From the NCBI GenBank assembly GCA_009936995.1, contig JAACDH010000370.1, positions 1-36,901 on the forward strand: DNA of 36,901 nt, written 5' to 3'. The notes under the pieces were generated by a model. It did not search any database. It was not told where the DNA came from and saw only the letters and a list, made by a program, of their open reading frames with translations. Below, piece by piece: positions 16,374 to 24,199 of the stretch (positions within the stretch are counted from its first letter, which is position 1; each line of letters opens with the position of its first letter). The position numbers and the translations under genes are program-made. This DNA is from Rhodobacterales bacterium (GTDB lineage Bacteria; Myxococcota_A; UBA796; GCA-2862545).

Positions 16374-17839
16374 TTCAGTCAAATATGCCCGCGTTGATCA
16401 TCGTCACCCCGATGTTGGTCGCCCCCATCCTCGTGTTTGTGCGTCACCGCATCGTCGCCCGCGTCCTGGCCATCGCCACCGCTTGGTGGTGCTTCTACCT
16501 CGCCGTCTCCATGGCTGGGGTCGCTCAAGATACCCCCATCGCCTACGATATGGGTGGCTGGGAAGCCCCGCTTGGCATCGCATACACGGTCGACGCGTTC
16601 AGCAGTTTGCTGCTGCTCATCGTCTCGGGCATCGCCTCTGTGGTGCTGCCCTTCGGCCCCGGAAGTGCCCTACTCGCCATCCCAGAAGGTAAGAACAACC
16701 TTTTTTATGCTTCGTTTCTAATGTGCATGGCGGGCCTGATGGGCATCGCCATCACCGGCGACCTCTTCAACGTCTTTGTCTTCTTAGAGATCAGCTCGCT
16801 GGCCAGCTACACGCTGATCGCCATGGGCAAGAGCCGACGCGCGCTAATGGCGGCCTTCTCGTACCTGGTCATGGGCACCATCGGCGGCACCTTCACCCTG
16901 CTCGGCATCGGTATGGTCTACCAGCTCACCGGCACGCTGAACATGGCCGACATCGCCCAGCGCCTGCCCGACGTCATCGACTCCCCGGCAACCCGGGTGG
17001 CCTTAGCGCTGATTGTGGTCGGTGGAAGCATCAAGTTGGCGGTGTTCCCGCTGCACCAATGGCTGCCCAACGCCTACACCTATGCCCCGTCAGCGGTGTC
17101 GGCTTTCTTAGCAGCTACCGGCACAAAGGTCAGCTACTACGTCATTGTTCGCGGAATCTTCACCCTGTTCGGCGTCAGCTTCGTGTTCGGCACCCTGCAC
17201 CTCGAGCGGCTGCTGGTTCCGCTGGCGTTGCTGGCGATGTTCGTCGGCTCTACCGCGGCCATCTTCCAGACCGACCTCAAGCGTCTGTTGGCCTACAGCT
17301 CCATCGCCCAGATTGGCTACATGGTGCTGGGACTGGCCATGGCCAACCAAGCCGGCCTCACGGGCGGCATCGTTCACTTGGCCAACCACGCCGTCATCAA
17401 GGGCGGCTTGTTCTTGGTCGTCGCCTGCATCACCTACCGCATGCACACGTCCAAGATCGACGAGCTCGGCGGACTCGCCCAGCGCATGCCCCTCACCGCC
17501 GCCGCGTGGTTGGTGGGCGGACTTGGCATGATCGGCGTGCCCACCACCGCCGGCTTCATCAGCAAGTGGTACCTGGTGATGGGCGCCATCGACCGGGGTT
17601 GGTACGGCATCGCCTTCGCCATCTTGCTGTCGTCATTGCTAGCCGTCGTCTACGTGTGGCGCGTCGTCGAGGTGTTCTACTTCCGCGAAGCCTCCGACAA
17701 ATCCAACCTCGAGGCACCCGCCGATATGCTTGTGCCTACCTGGTTCCTCATCGCGATGACCATTGTGTTCGGACTGTACACACCGTGGTCCGCGGGGCTC
17801 GCCTCTAAGGCAGCCGCGTTGCTCTTGGCGGCATCATGA
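16370..17839 (+). CDS. Mrp/Mnh antiporter channel subunit, MnhD-like (D1)
   Basis: 489 residues, about 14 membrane helices, of the NuoL/M/N-MrpA/D proton-channel family. TTG start at 16370, preceded by GAGGAG with 5 bases of spacing and overlapping the mnhC stop; an ATG 15 bases later lacks a ribosome site. Charged channel residues: Glu140 (FVFLEISSLASY), Lys222 (GGSIKLAVFPLHQWLPNAY) and Lys253 (GTKVSYYVIV). The block DLKRLLAYSSIAQIGYMVLG is diagnostic, and HLANHAVIKGGLFL carries the later conserved His/Lys. This is the best match to a classical MnhD. Confidence 0.93.
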   Translation: MIQSNMPALIIVTPMLVAPILVFVRHRIVARVLAIATAWWCFYLAVSMAGVAQDTPIAYDMGGWEAPLGIAYTVDAFSSLLLLIVSGIASVVLPFGPGSALLAIPEGKNNLFYASFLMCMAGLMGIAITGDLFNVFVFLEISSLASYTLIAMGKSRRALMAAFSYLVMGTIGGTFTLLGIGMVYQLTGTLNMADIAQRLPDVIDSPATRVALALIVVGGSIKLAVFPLHQWLPNAYTYAPSAVSAFLAATGTKVSYYVIVRGIFTLFGVSFVFGTLHLERLLVPLALLAMFVGSTAAIFQTDLKRLLAYSSIAQIGYMVLGLAMANQAGLTGGIVHLANHAVIKGGLFLVVACITYRMHTSKIDELGGLAQRMPLTAAAWLVGGLGMIGVPTTAGFISKWYLVMGAIDRGWYGIAFAILLSSLLAVVYVWRVVEVFYFREASDKSNLEAPADMLVPTWFLIAMTIVFGLYTPWSAGLASKAAALLLAAS

Positions 17840-19308
17840 CCCCAGAAATGGCCATCAAGCTATCCTTAGCGCTGCCCTTGTTCGGCGCCGCAGGTGTCAT
17901 CGCCACCGGAAAGTGGCCCAATGTGCGCGAGGCGGTCACGATGATCGCCGCCTTCCTTACGTTCGGGACCGTGTGCACGCTGTACCCCGTGGTCGCCGCC
18001 GGTGGTCGGCCCGAGCTGTACATCGGCGAGGTGCTTCCCGGCCTGGCCATCGCCTTCAAAGTCGAGCCCCTAGGCATGCTATTTGCCCTGGTTGCCAGTG
18101 GACTCTGGATCCTCACCAGCATCTATGCGGTGGGCTACATGCGCGGCCACCACGAGAAGAACCAGACCCGATTCTTCACCTGTTTTGCTCTTGCCATCAG
18201 CGCCGCCTTAGGCATCGCCTTCTCGGCCAACCTGTTCGCGCTGTTCATCTTCTATGAGATCCTCACCTTCAGCACCTTCCCGCTGGTCACCCACCACGGA
18301 GATGCCAAAGCCATCCGGTCGGGTCGGATCTACCTGGGTGTGCTCGTCGGCACTTCGGTCGCCGGTCTACTGTTCGCGATCATCTGGACTTACGCCATCG
18401 CCGGCACCCTCGACTTCACGCCGGGCGGCATCCTCGCTGGCAAGGCCTCTGGAAACGGCGTCGCCCTGTTGTTGGCGTTGTTTGCCTTCGGAACTGGTAA
18501 AGCCGCGTTGATGCCGTTTCACAAATGGCTGCCCAACGCCATGGTCGCCCCCACCCCGGTGTCTGCCCTGCTGCACGCGGTGGCTGTCGTCAAAGCCGGC
18601 GTGTTCACAATAATGAAGGTCGTCGTCTACATCTTCGGCATCGAATACCTCACCGACCAAGGGGCTTCCCAGTGGTTGATGTGGGTCGCCACCTACACCC
18701 TGGTGGTCAGCTCCGTCATCGCGCTCACCAAAGACAACCTCAAGGCTCGGCTGGCGTACTCCACCATCAGTCAGCTCGCCTACATCGTGCTCGCCGCAGC
18801 CATCGCCACCCCCGCGGCGGTCGTCGGTGGCAGCATGCACATCGCCATGCACGCCATGGGCAAGATCACCCTGTTCTTCTGTGCGGGCTCCATTATGGTC
18901 GGTGCCCACAAGACGAACGTCAGCCAGCTCGACGGCATCGGCCATCGCATGCCCTTTACCATGGGCGCGTTTACCCTGGGTTCGCTGTCGATTATCGGCC
19001 TGCCTCCCATGGGCGGCGCCTGGTCCAAGTGGCACATGGTGTTGGGTGCGGCCGACGCCGACCAGATGTTCTTCGCCGGCGTCTACATGTTGAGCTCGCT
19101 CCTCTCCATCGCCTACCTCATGCCCATCGTGGGAAGGGCCTTCTTCATCGCCGAGAAGCTGCCCGAAGCCGATGATCACGACCACGGCGAGGCCCCCCTC
19201 CTCTGCGTCATACCGTCGGTGCTCACCGGGTTGGGTACCATCGTTCTATTCTTTATCGCCGAGCCGCTGTACCAGCTGTTGCTCCCCATCGTTGGAGTGG
19301 CCCAATGA
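17836..19308 (+). CDS. Mrp/Mnh antiporter channel subunit, NuoL/MrpA-N-like or second MnhD (D2)
   Basis: 490 residues, about 14 membrane helices. Channel residues: Glu141 (LFIFYEILTFSTF), Lys222 (GTGKAALMPFHKWLPNAMVA), and His247 and Lys253 within PTPVSALLHAVAVVKAGVF. The PTPVSALLHA block is typical of NuoL and the MrpA N-terminal channel, which suggests this gene supplies the channel of the split subunit A. DNLKARLAYSTISQLAYIVL and HIAMHAMGKITLFFCAGSI follow. The last ~60 residues include an acidic/His-rich cytoplasmic loop (EADDHDHGEA) and a final helix. The ATGA overlap at both ends shows tight coupling in the operon. Confidence 0.92.
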   Translation: MTPEMAIKLSLALPLFGAAGVIATGKWPNVREAVTMIAAFLTFGTVCTLYPVVAAGGRPELYIGEVLPGLAIAFKVEPLGMLFALVASGLWILTSIYAVGYMRGHHEKNQTRFFTCFALAISAALGIAFSANLFALFIFYEILTFSTFPLVTHHGDAKAIRSGRIYLGVLVGTSVAGLLFAIIWTYAIAGTLDFTPGGILAGKASGNGVALLLALFAFGTGKAALMPFHKWLPNAMVAPTPVSALLHAVAVVKAGVFTIMKVVVYIFGIEYLTDQGASQWLMWVATYTLVVSSVIALTKDNLKARLAYSTISQLAYIVLAAAIATPAAVVGGSMHIAMHAMGKITLFFCAGSIMVGAHKTNVSQLDGIGHRMPFTMGAFTLGSLSIIGLPPMGGAWSKWHMVLGAADADQMFFAGVYMLSSLLSIAYLMPIVGRAFFIAEKLPEADDHDHGEAPLLCVIPSVLTGLGTIVLFFIAEPLYQLLLPIVGVAQ

Positions 19309-19625
19309 GTGGTCATCACCAAGAGCGAGAGCCCATCGTCAACGACGACGGCGCCCCCGTCCTCATCGAGTGGTTCGACGGTCCCAATGTGACCAGGAAT
19401 GTCGTCCGATTCGTCTGGGCCGTGTGCATCGCGACGTTCGCGTTCGACCTCATCTACTGGCAATTGGGCCTGTTCGAGCACGCCCACAAACACGGTCACT
19501 ACTGGTTCGAAGAGCATATCCCCGCATTCCACGGGTTCTTCGGGTTCTTCAGCTTCATCTTCTTGGTCCTAACCGCCATTCAGATCCGAAAACTCATCAT
19601 GCGAGAGGAGGGCTACTATGACTGA
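19305..19625 (+). CDS. Small two-helix membrane protein inserted in the antiporter operon
   Basis: 106 residues, no family recognised. A polar N-terminus (HHQEREPIVNDDGAPV) and an amphipathic stretch are followed by a helix VWAVCIATFAFDLIYWQLG, a His-rich loop (FEHAHKHGHYWFEEHIPAFH) and a second helix GFFGFFSFIFLVLTAIQIR. Its start overlaps the stop of D2 (ATGA) and its end overlaps the D3 start by 8 bases, so it is made together with the antiporter subunits and is probably part of, or an assembly factor for, the complex. Standard Mrp operons (A-G) have no such gene. The clustered histidines could bind metal or sense pH; that is speculation. Confidence 0.85.
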   Translation: MSGHHQEREPIVNDDGAPVLIEWFDGPNVTRNVVRFVWAVCIATFAFDLIYWQLGLFEHAHKHGHYWFEEHIPAFHGFFGFFSFIFLVLTAIQIRKLIMREEGYYD

Positions 19626-21321
19626 TCTCCTCCTCGCCATTCCCCCGGGAATGATCCTGATCGTAGGCGCCTTCCTGGCGGCACTGCTGCCCGGAAAGTT
19701 AAGGGCAATTGCCGGTATTGCGCTTCCCATCCTCGGCTTTGCACACCTGTATGGCCTCCCCGACGACTACACCTGGACATTCCAACTCTTCGACACGACC
19801 ATCGAGCTGGTCCGCGTGGATCGCCTGGCGTTTATCTTCGGCACCATCTTCCACCTGGCCGCCTTCTTGTCGGCCTTGTACGCCTACCACGTCGATGACC
19901 GGGTCCAGCAAATCGCCGGCCTTAGCTACGCGGGGGCCGCCATCGGCGCCGTGTGCGCGGGCGACCTGATCACCCTCTTCGTCTACTGGGAGCTCACCGC
20001 CCTCACCAGCGTGTTCCTGATCTGGGCGGGGCGCACCGAGAAGTCCTACAAGGTAGGGCTGCGGTACCTCATCATCCAGGTCACGTCGGGCGTTTTACTA
20101 CTCGCAGGCGCCTTATCGCTGTACAGCGATGTCGGAACCATCCACTTTGGCCACATCGGTATCGAGACCTTTGGTGGTCAGCTAATCTTGCTGTCGTTCG
20201 GCATCAAAGCGGCCTTCCCGCTGCTTCACAACTGGGTCCAAGACGCCTACCCCGAGGCCACCGTGACCGGGACGGTCTGGCTCAGCGCGTTCACCACCCA
20301 GCTGGCCATCTACTCGTTGTGCCGAGGCTACGCCGGCACCGAGATCTTGATCCCTATCGGCGCCATCATGACGGCCTTCCCTGTCTTTTACGCCGTCATC
20401 GAGAACGACCTGCGCCGGGTGCTGGCCTACAGCCTCAACAACCAGCTGGGCTTCATGGTGGTCGCCGTAGGCATCGGCACCGACCTCGCCATCAACGGCG
20501 CCGCAGCCCACGCGTTTGCCCACATCCTGTACAAGGGCCTGCTGTTCATGAGCATGGGCGCCGTGTTGTACCGCACTGGCACCGCCAAGGGCAGCGAGCT
20601 GGGCGGGCTGTACAAAACCATGCCCTTCACCACCTTCTTCTGCATGGTGGGCGCCGCCTCCATCTCGGCCTTCCCCCTAATGAGCGGCTTTGTCACCAAG
20701 TCGATGATCCTCACGGCCGCGGCCGACGAGCACCACACCGTGGCCTTCTTGGTCCTGCTCTTCGCGAGCGCTGGCGTGCTCGACCACTCGGGCATCAAGA
20801 TACCGTTCTTCGCTTTCTTCGCCCACGATAGCGGTCGCCGTCCCAAGGAGGCGCCCTGGCATATGTTGGCTGCCATGGCCATCGCCGCCGCCTTCTGCTT
20901 TGGCATGGGCGTTTGGTACGAGCCCCTGTACGCGCTTCTACCCTACCCCGACGTGGAATACACCCCGTACAACCTCACCCACGTGGTCACGCAGGTGCAA
21001 CTGCTGATGTTCTCCACCCTCGCGTTCATCGTGTTGTGGCAGACCGGACTGTACCCGCCTGAGCTGCGGTCCACCGTGCTCGACACCGACTGGATTTATC
21101 GTCGCGCCATTCCTCGGGTGGTCGGCGTGGCCCAAAAGGGCATGACCTACGCCTTCAACGCCGCCAACGCCCAGTTCGAGCAGGTCTTCAACCTCGGCGT
21201 GTTCTGGTTGGCCAAGAAGCACCGTCCACCGGGAGTCCTTGGCGAGCCCTGGCCTACGGGAGACACGGCGTTGTTCGCGGTTATTATCCTCGCGGCGACC
21301 TTGGTGATGTACTACACCTAG
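19618..21321 (+). CDS. Third Mrp/NuoL-M-like antiporter channel subunit (D3)
   Basis: 567 residues with about 14-16 membrane helices; longer than D1 and D2 because of a C-terminal extension of about 110 residues (VVGVAQKGMTYAFNAANAQF and following). Good ribosome site (GAGGAGGG). Channel residues: Glu125 (FVYWELTALTSVF) and Lys197 (GIKAAFPLLHNWVQDAYPEA). At the third position, 31 residues after Lys197, there is Gln228 (AFTTQLAIYSL), whereas D1 and D2 both have Lys exactly 31 residues after theirs. NDLRRVLAYSLNNQLGFMVV and HAFAHILYKGLLFMS are conserved family blocks. Probably an extra channel module of the antiporter complex; no redox or hydrogenase genes accompany it here. Confidence 0.92.
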   Translation: MTDLLLAIPPGMILIVGAFLAALLPGKLRAIAGIALPILGFAHLYGLPDDYTWTFQLFDTTIELVRVDRLAFIFGTIFHLAAFLSALYAYHVDDRVQQIAGLSYAGAAIGAVCAGDLITLFVYWELTALTSVFLIWAGRTEKSYKVGLRYLIIQVTSGVLLLAGALSLYSDVGTIHFGHIGIETFGGQLILLSFGIKAAFPLLHNWVQDAYPEATVTGTVWLSAFTTQLAIYSLCRGYAGTEILIPIGAIMTAFPVFYAVIENDLRRVLAYSLNNQLGFMVVAVGIGTDLAINGAAAHAFAHILYKGLLFMSMGAVLYRTGTAKGSELGGLYKTMPFTTFFCMVGAASISAFPLMSGFVTKSMILTAAADEHHTVAFLVLLFASAGVLDHSGIKIPFFAFFAHDSGRRPKEAPWHMLAAMAIAAAFCFGMGVWYEPLYALLPYPDVEYTPYNLTHVVTQVQLLMFSTLAFIVLWQTGLYPPELRSTVLDTDWIYRRAIPRVVGVAQKGMTYAFNAANAQFEQVFNLGVFWLAKKHRPPGVLGEPWPTGDTALFAVIILAATLVMYYT

Positions 21322-21349
21322 CGGCGACTGTGCAAACCAGGGGTCGAGA

Positions 21350-22213
21350 TCAGGTGCGGCGGTCGCGGATCAATCCCTCTTGGACCGCCGTCGCCACCAG
21401 TCGCCCATCTTGGGTAAAGAACCGCCCGCGAACCCAGCCACGTGAGCTAGAGAGCGAGCTGCTCTCGACGTCGTACAGCAGCCACTCATCCATGCGGAAC
21501 GGGCGATGGATCCACAAGGCGTGATCGATGCTGGCCACCTGCAGGCCGGGGGTCAACCAGCTGACGCCATGGGGTTGGGTGGCGGTGGTCAGCAAATGAG
21601 AATCGCTCGCCCAAGCCAACAACCTGTGGTGAACAACCGGATCATCGGGCAGGGTACCGACGGCCCGATACCACACCTGGCGGCGGGGCTCACTTACGAC
21701 AGGTTCGGTTGGATCATATGGGTTTACCTGGCGTATTTCGATAGCCGGTGGCTTCTGGAGCCGCTCTTTGAGCTTGTCGGGGACGGTGTCGAGCAGCTTC
21801 CGGCTGAACACCGCCCGCGGATCAAGACCGTCTGGCCCTTGGACCTGCGGCATCGAGTCTGCGTGGTCTAAGCCCTCTTCCGGCGCTTGAAAGCTGGCGG
21901 AGAGGCTGAAGATTGCCTCGCCGTCCTGTCGGGCAACCACCCGGCGCGTGGTGAAGCTTCGACCATCGCGAATGGGGTCCACCTCGAGGTCGATGAGCAC
22001 GCCGGGCTTGCCCGGTCGCAAGAAGTAGCCGTGCAAAGAGTGCAGCCAGCGTCCCTGAGGAACGGTGAGATCAGCCGCGGCGGCAGCCTGGGCCAACACC
22101 TCGCCGCCGTAGAGCCGGCCCCAACCAGGATCGATAGCCGGCGCATGGAAGTGATAGGCGTCGACCTGCGTGGGAGCTATCCGGTCGATGAGCTCTTGTA
22201 GTGCGGCTTCCAT
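21350..22213 (-). CDS. tesB: Acyl-CoA thioesterase II
   Basis: 287 residues when started at the ATG at 22213, matching E. coli TesB (286) almost position for position; a GTG start at 22249 would add 12 residues. Double hot-dog fold that hydrolyses acyl-CoA to fatty acid and CoA. Conserved blocks: GGEVLAQA, HSLHGYFLRPG, DGRSFTTRRV, SASFQAPE, ASIDHALWIHRPFR. The catalytic triad of E. coli (Asp204, Thr228, Gln278) appears as Asp204 (WASDSHLL), Ser228 (ASIDHA) and Gln278 (AVQEGLIR), so Thr is replaced by Ser, a conservative swap. It converges with the antiporter operon (29-base gap) and is separated from atpE by a terminator. Confidence 0.95.
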   Translation of the reverse strand: MEAALQELIDRIAPTQVDAYHFHAPAIDPGWGRLYGGEVLAQAAAAADLTVPQGRWLHSLHGYFLRPGKPGVLIDLEVDPIRDGRSFTTRRVVARQDGEAIFSLSASFQAPEEGLDHADSMPQVQGPDGLDPRAVFSRKLLDTVPDKLKERLQKPPAIEIRQVNPYDPTEPVVSEPRRQVWYRAVGTLPDDPVVHHRLLAWASDSHLLTTATQPHGVSWLTPGLQVASIDHALWIHRPFRMDEWLLYDVESSSLSSSRGWVRGRFFTQDGRLVATAVQEGLIRDRRT

Positions 22214-22260
22214 GGCCTCCTCATCACCAGGTGAACGCCATCGCGCCACCTACGGAATTC

Positions 22261-22311
22261 AAAACGCACAAAAGCGGCTCGAGCGCTCTCAGGAAGAGAG
22301 CGCCGGCCGCT
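22261..22311 (-). terminator. Intrinsic terminator after atpE
   Basis: On the minus strand a nested stem pairs AGCGGC with GCCGCT and, inside, GCGCTCTC with GAGAGCGC (loop of 5), followed by TTTTGTGCGTTTT. It lies between the atpE stop and the tesB start, and so ends the F0 transcript. Confidence 0.85.
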
Positions 22312-22361
22312 GACCGTCTCACGATCTTCAAGCTGCCGAGCAAATGCCCAGCGAACCTTGC

Positions 22362-22676
22362 CTAGGCGCCGCTGAAAAGCAGGTACGCGATGGCGAAGGC
22401 GAAGATGACGAGGGACTCGATGAACGCCATGCCGACGTAGAACGGCGCGTTGAGGGCACCGGCTGCGCCGGGGTTGCGGCTGATGGCTTCGTACACGCCG
22501 CGAGCAGCGTTGCCCTGACCGATTCCACCGCCGAGGGCGGCAAGGCCAATGGCGAAGCCGGCGGCGAGCGCGAAGTAGCCACGGGAACCAGCGTTAGCGG
22601 CTTCCTGCGCGTAGGCAGCATCGGAGATGAACAGCATCGCCAGAGCGACGGGAAGGATGACGTTGAGCTTCTTCAT
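22362..22676 (-). CDS. atpE: F0F1 ATP synthase subunit c with N-terminal signal-like extension
   Basis: 104 residues from the ATG at 22676 (AGGAG 5 bases upstream). The two-helix hairpin of the c-ring is clear: AAGFAIGLAALGGGIGQGNA, loop ISRNPGA, then FYVGMAFIESLVIFAFAIAY with the ion-carrying Glu87. Residues 1-23 (MKKLNVILPVALAMLFISDA and AYA) look like a signal peptide, as in several deltaproteobacterial and other long c-subunits. Ion-site residues resemble Na+-type c-subunits: Gln54 in helix 1 and Glu87-Ser88 in helix 2 match Gln32, Glu65 and Ser66 of Ilyobacter tartaricus, but position 92 is Phe where that protein has Tyr70. Follows atpB by 40 bases. Confidence 0.95.
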   Translation of the reverse strand: MKKLNVILPVALAMLFISDAAYAQEAANAGSRGYFALAAGFAIGLAALGGGIGQGNAARGVYEAISRNPGAAGALNAPFYVGMAFIESLVIFAFAIAYLLFSGA

Positions 22677-22716
22677 GATGTCTCCTGCTCCCGAGATGGG
22701 AGTCGGGGGTCGCGTT

Positions 22717-23487
22717 TTAGTGCGCGTGGGCTTCCTCGTGGTCGGTATGAGGGACCGCGAGGTAGATGTAGATGACGGAAAGTAGACTGAAAACAAAGGC
22801 TTGAATCGTGGAAACCACACAGGCCAGAATCAGGAAGATGACGGGAATGACCAAATAGGTGAGGTCACTCATGATGTTGAAGACCAGGTGGTCTCCGAAC
22901 ATATTGCCAGTGAGCCGAAGCATAAGCGCGACAGGTCGAATGACGAACATCGACAGCGCTTCGACGGGGAAGAGTAGCAGGCCCAAGGGAAGCACGGGGC
23001 CCCACATGTGCTTGAGGAACCCAACCGGGTCGCGACCAAGGCCGACGCTGAGGAACACGAACAGCGAGATGATGGCCATACCGACGTTGGTGTTGATGAC
23101 GTCGGTGGGTGGCAATATCCCAGGAATGATGCTGATGATGTTGCAGGTCCAGATGTACACGAAGGTGGCCCCGATGTAGGGCAGGTACGCGCGGGTGTCT
23201 GCTTTGGACAACAGGTTGTCCATGAAGAAGCGCACGCCTTCGATGACGATCTCGAAGAAGTTGCGAACACTCAGGCCTTCATCGGCGTACCACTGGGTGA
23301 TGTCGGTGCGAGCCTTAGCGGCCTTGAGCTGCTGACCAGCGATGGCACCTAACACGATGAGCACGAAGCACACCGCCCAAGTGGTTGGGTACAGGTAGGT
23401 GTGATCGTGGATACCCCAACCTGCCAGCAGGGTGTCGTTATCGACAGCTGGAATCAGGTGGAACCAAGAGAAGCCAGAAGCGATCAT
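22717..23487 (-). CDS. atpB: F0F1 ATP synthase subunit a
   Basis: 256 residues from the ATG at 23487, whose ATGA overlaps the stop of the upstream atpI-like gene. Longer upstream readings are not needed. Stator subunit that conducts ions to the c-ring. Visible: signal-free N-terminus (SWFHLIPAVDN), TWAVCFVLIVLGAIAG, NFFEIVIEGVRFFMDNLL, LPYIGATFVYIWTCNIISIIPG (split here as LPYIGATFVYIW and TCNIISIIPG), PVALMLRLTGNMFGDHLVF with the essential Arg of helix 4 (E. coli Arg210), and FVFSLLSVIYIYLAV near the end. A His/Glu-rich C-terminus (HTDHEEAHAH) closes it. Confidence 0.96.
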   Translation of the reverse strand: MIASGFSWFHLIPAVDNDTLLAGWGIHDHTYLYPTTWAVCFVLIVLGAIAGQQLKAAKARTDITQWYADEGLSVRNFFEIVIEGVRFFMDNLLSKADTRAYLPYIGATFVYIWTCNIISIIPGILPPTDVINTNVGMAIISLFVFLSVGLGRDPVGFLKHMWGPVLPLGLLLFPVEALSMFVIRPVALMLRLTGNMFGDHLVFNIMSDLTYLVIPVIFLILACVVSTIQAFVFSLLSVIYIYLAVPHTDHEEAHAH

Positions 23488-23861
23488 CGCGTCTCCAGCG
23501 ATACGGGAGCGACCCGGACCGAATGAATGACACCAGCGAGGGGAAGCACCGAGAACACGGTGACCAGCCCAATGGCGACAGCGAGGGGTTGGACCCACTG
23601 CAGGACCACGGCCATGACAGCCAAGGTGATCAGCAATTTGCCAGACAGCGCCGCACCCCAGATTCCGCCACCAAGGCCCGTGGCGACGCTTTGCACGTAG
23701 CGGTCCGCAATGAAGCGGAGAAACTGCAGGTTCAGCAGCAAAACGGCAGCCACTAAGGCCACCTCGAACGCCAGAGTGACACCGCCGACCGCCAAACCCA
23801 ACACCGCGGACAAGGGCAGCGCCCAACGCATGTTTTGGAGGATGGTATCAGGAGGGGTCAT
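23484..23861 (-). CDS. atpI: ATP synthase subunit I-like membrane protein
   Basis: 125 residues, four predicted helices (ALPLSAVLGLAVGGVTLAFE, ALVAAVLLLNLQFLRF, LLITLAVMAVVLQWV, LAVAIGLVTVFSVLPLAGVI). The AtpI/UncI family sits in front of atpB and is thought to help assemble the c-ring; sequence conservation is low, so the call rests on size, helices and position. Overlaps atpB by 4 bases and the upstream gene by 14. Confidence 0.8.
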   Translation of the reverse strand: MTPPDTILQNMRWALPLSAVLGLAVGGVTLAFEVALVAAVLLLNLQFLRFIADRYVQSVATGLGGGIWGAALSGKLLITLAVMAVVLQWVQPLAVAIGLVTVFSVLPLAGVIHSVRVAPVSLETR

Positions 23862-24096
23862 GGGGTCCGGTGTGTGCGTCTGATGAAGGAGGTTTGGTTG
23901 CGTTGAAGCCGCGAATCAAGTTGTAGAATCCAGCGACAGCACCGATGCAGAGACCCAGGAGTAAGAATCCAGGGGAGGTGGCGAACCACACATCCGCTTG
24001 ATTCCCGACCCATGCCCCAATGATGACCGAGAAGGACAACAGAGTGACGTAGGTTGCAGCCTGGGCAGCCGCGCGAAGAGAGCTCGAATGAGACAT
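23848..24096 (-). CDS. AtpZ/AtpI-family protein
   Basis: 82 residues from the ATG at 24096 (AAGGAG 8 bases upstream); a longer frame to 24240 has no ribosome site and reads as non-protein. Two membrane helices (YVTLLSFSVIIGAWVGNQAD and SPGFLLLGLCIGAVAGFYNL), then IRGFN. This matches the AtpZ-type (F0F1-ATPase assembly / 'AtpZ/AtpI') hairpins, with G-x-x-x-D and G-x-x-G-x-x-A-G-F-x-N. In related bacteria AtpZ pairs with AtpI as a Mg2+/Ca2+-linked or c-ring assembly factor. First gene of the four-gene F0 group. Confidence 0.82.
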   Translation of the reverse strand: MSHSSSLRAAAQAATYVTLLSFSVIIGAWVGNQADVWFATSPGFLLLGLCIGAVAGFYNLIRGFNATKPPSSDAHTGPHDPS

Positions 24097-24199
24097 CCGA
24101 ACTTCTCCTTGGGGCCGCCGATTAGCCGGGTGGAGATCTGTGAGCAAACACCCGCAACAAGGTGTGGCGGCGATCGTCGTTTTCCTTATTCCCTCTCGC

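Noticed and set aside
18367-21222. Several 100-290-codon frames over the antiporter subunits on both strands
   Set aside because: Shadows of the channel genes, rich in His/Arg/Gly, with no hydrophobic segments or family motifs.
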